In this document: piece by piece, positions 63,139 to 64,000 of the stretch
How the letters are laid out: every line of letters starts with the position of its first letter
Position numbering within the stretch: position 1 is the stretch's first letter
Position numbers and translations under genes: made by a program
The notes under the pieces: model-generated
The model's input: only the letters and a program-made list of their open reading frames with translations
Databases searched by the model: none
What the model was told of the DNA's origin: nothing
DNA from: Crocinitomix sp044361315
GTDB taxonomy: Bacteria; Bacteroidota; Bacteroidia; Flavobacteriales_D; Crocinitomicaceae
Length of the DNA: 64,000 nucleotides
Reading direction: 5' to 3'
Assembly: GCA_044361315.1 (NCBI GenBank)
Contig: JBIKJA010000007.1
Location: 124,001-188,000, forward strand

Positions 63139-64000
63139 CTATTTTTTAACAACCTTAATAGTATTTGTACGATTCGCTGAGAGAACCTTTACAAAATACA
63201 CCCCATCTGCTAAATCACTCATTGAGAGTTGAGTCTGATTAGTTGCACTACCTTTTAAGATAATAGCTCCAGTCAAAGAAATTAATTCGTAATCAAAAGC
63301 TCCCGCTAATTGAACCGTGATATTATTTGATGTTGGATTTGGAAATACTTGAATTGACGAACCATTGTTTTCGTTTAAACCAGCAAGTGCACCTAATACA
63401 ATTTCCTCTTCTCCAAAACATCCAATATCATCTTTAACCACAATTGTATATGTGCCACCAATTAAACCCGTTAGGTCTTCTGTGTCATCAAAATCACCAG
63501 TACCATCATTATCCCAATCGTAAATGTATGGAGGCACACCACCTGTAACAGTAATATCAATTTCACCATCACTTCCAGCATCTTCGATAACCGTTGTGTA
63601 AGTAATCTCGATAGGCGCTGAAATGGTAATATCAATACTATCCGTACCAGTACAAGTAGAGAAAGAAGAAGTTCCAGTGACAGTGTAGGTAACTATTCCC
63701 GAAACATCAGGCGTAAACTCAACGTTGTTAGTAACGCCCATATCCCAAACATAAGTAGTACCACCAGTACCATAAAGTGTAAGTGGTTCTCCAAAACAAA
63801 TTTCAGTTTCTGATCCGTTTGCAACGATTGTTGGGGTAAATAGAGCTGTTACATCCACGGTCGCAGTATTAGAACAGCCACTACCATTTGTTCCGGTTAC
63901 GGTGTATGTATCGGTTCCCATTGTCAGCGGTTCGAATGGAACACCATTGACCACACCCATATCCCAAGTATATGAAGTTGCTCCACTACCTGTAAAGACG
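63139..64000 (-). CDS. T9SS type A surface protein, C-terminal part (cut by the right edge)
   Basis: 287 residues visible; the frame continues past the window edge (reading VFTGSGATSYTWDMGVVNG before the first internal Met). It contains two Ig-like units like those of the 61-kb protein, one SprB-like repeat with YDWDNDGTGDFDD, and the type A sorting domain (VFPNPTSNN ... ADGVYFVKV). The N terminus, where its paralogues carry glycine-rich domains, is not in the window. Confidence 0.85.
   Translation of the reverse strand, partial: VFTGSGATSYTWDMGVVNGVPFEPLTMGTDTYTVTGTNGSGCSNTATVDVTALFTPTIVANGSETEICFGEPLTLYGTGGTTYVWDMGVTNNVEFTPDVSGIVTYTVTGTSSFSTCTGTDSIDITISAPIEITYTTVIEDAGSDGEIDITVTGGVPPYIYDWDNDGTGDFDDTEDLTGLIGGTYTIVVKDDIGCFGEEEIVLGALAGLNENNGSSIQVFPNPTSNNITVQLAGAFDYELISLTGAIILKGSATNQTQLSMSDLADGVYFVKVLSANRTNTIKVVKK

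Overview
The window is AT-rich DNA from a member of the Bacteroidota, most likely Flavobacteriales (perhaps near Crocinitomicaceae/Fluviicola; the family is a guess). Supporting signs are T9SS cargo with type A and type B C-terminal sorting domains, SprB-like repeats, two RemB-like proteins, Bacteroidota-type -7 promoter elements (TAnnTTTG) in front of many genes, a DUF420/SCO/two-subunit-III cytochrome oxidase set, a long-form urocanate hydratase and almost no Shine-Dalgarno sequences. Most of the window is ordinary chromosomal housekeeping DNA with tight operons. No rRNA, tRNA, CRISPR array, prophage or insertion sequence was seen.

Layout. 0-5.5 kb: the start of a probable ApbE lipoprotein and a 1742-residue secreted protein with 17 TPR-like repeats. 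5.7-10.5 kb: FAD oxidoreductase + MurQ, convergent with an AddB-like PD-(D/E)XK nuclease. 11.1-13.4 kb: Bcp peroxiredoxin and RecA, then a 0.67-kb gene-free stretch holding a purine-rich, C-poor block and a promoter/terminator pair that may mark a small RNA. 13.4-17.3 kb (minus): prfB, a lipoprotein, and a panD-flippase-rfaE2-mazG run. 17.5-21.2 kb: gcvH and a cluster of three TonB C-terminal-domain proteins plus one wrecked copy. 21.2-29.1 kb: deoC-cysQ-gmd-fcl followed by two RemB-like barrels on either side of a WecA/MraY-type transferase (surface glycan and envelope). 29.1-33.0 kb: ctaB and cytochrome oxidase subunits III/III/IV with an SCO-like protein. 33.3-39.6 kb: PhoH, TyrS, a lipoprotein and MutS. 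39.7-43.5 kb: a T9SS PA-domain protein and an LtaS-like enzyme. 43.6-48.2 kb: DUF983, radical SAM/SPASM, a decayed DUF4139 gene, an HTH protein and HldD. 48.3-53.1 kb: BI-1, zinc peptidase, HutU, an NAD(P)-binding protein and a SpoU methyltransferase. 53.2-64 kb: large T9SS cargo (one type B protein and three related type A proteins, the last cut by the window edge), an outer-membrane barrel, and a DUF420-SCO pair that probably works with the distant oxidase operon.

The most unusual things seen are: (1) a family of five modular double-hairpin intergenic elements, with conserved boundary words and non-conserved but base-paired stems, that bracket single genes (phoH; the radical SAM gene); (2) glycine-rich N-terminal domains in the tandem T9SS proteins whose order of sub-motifs recalls the ALK/LTK glycine-rich domain; (3) a subunit-III-like oxidase protein carrying a threefold internal repeat in a soluble insertion; (4) an SCO-like protein whose copper site looks degenerate; and (5) decaying copies of TonB-like and DUF4139 genes beside intact neighbours.
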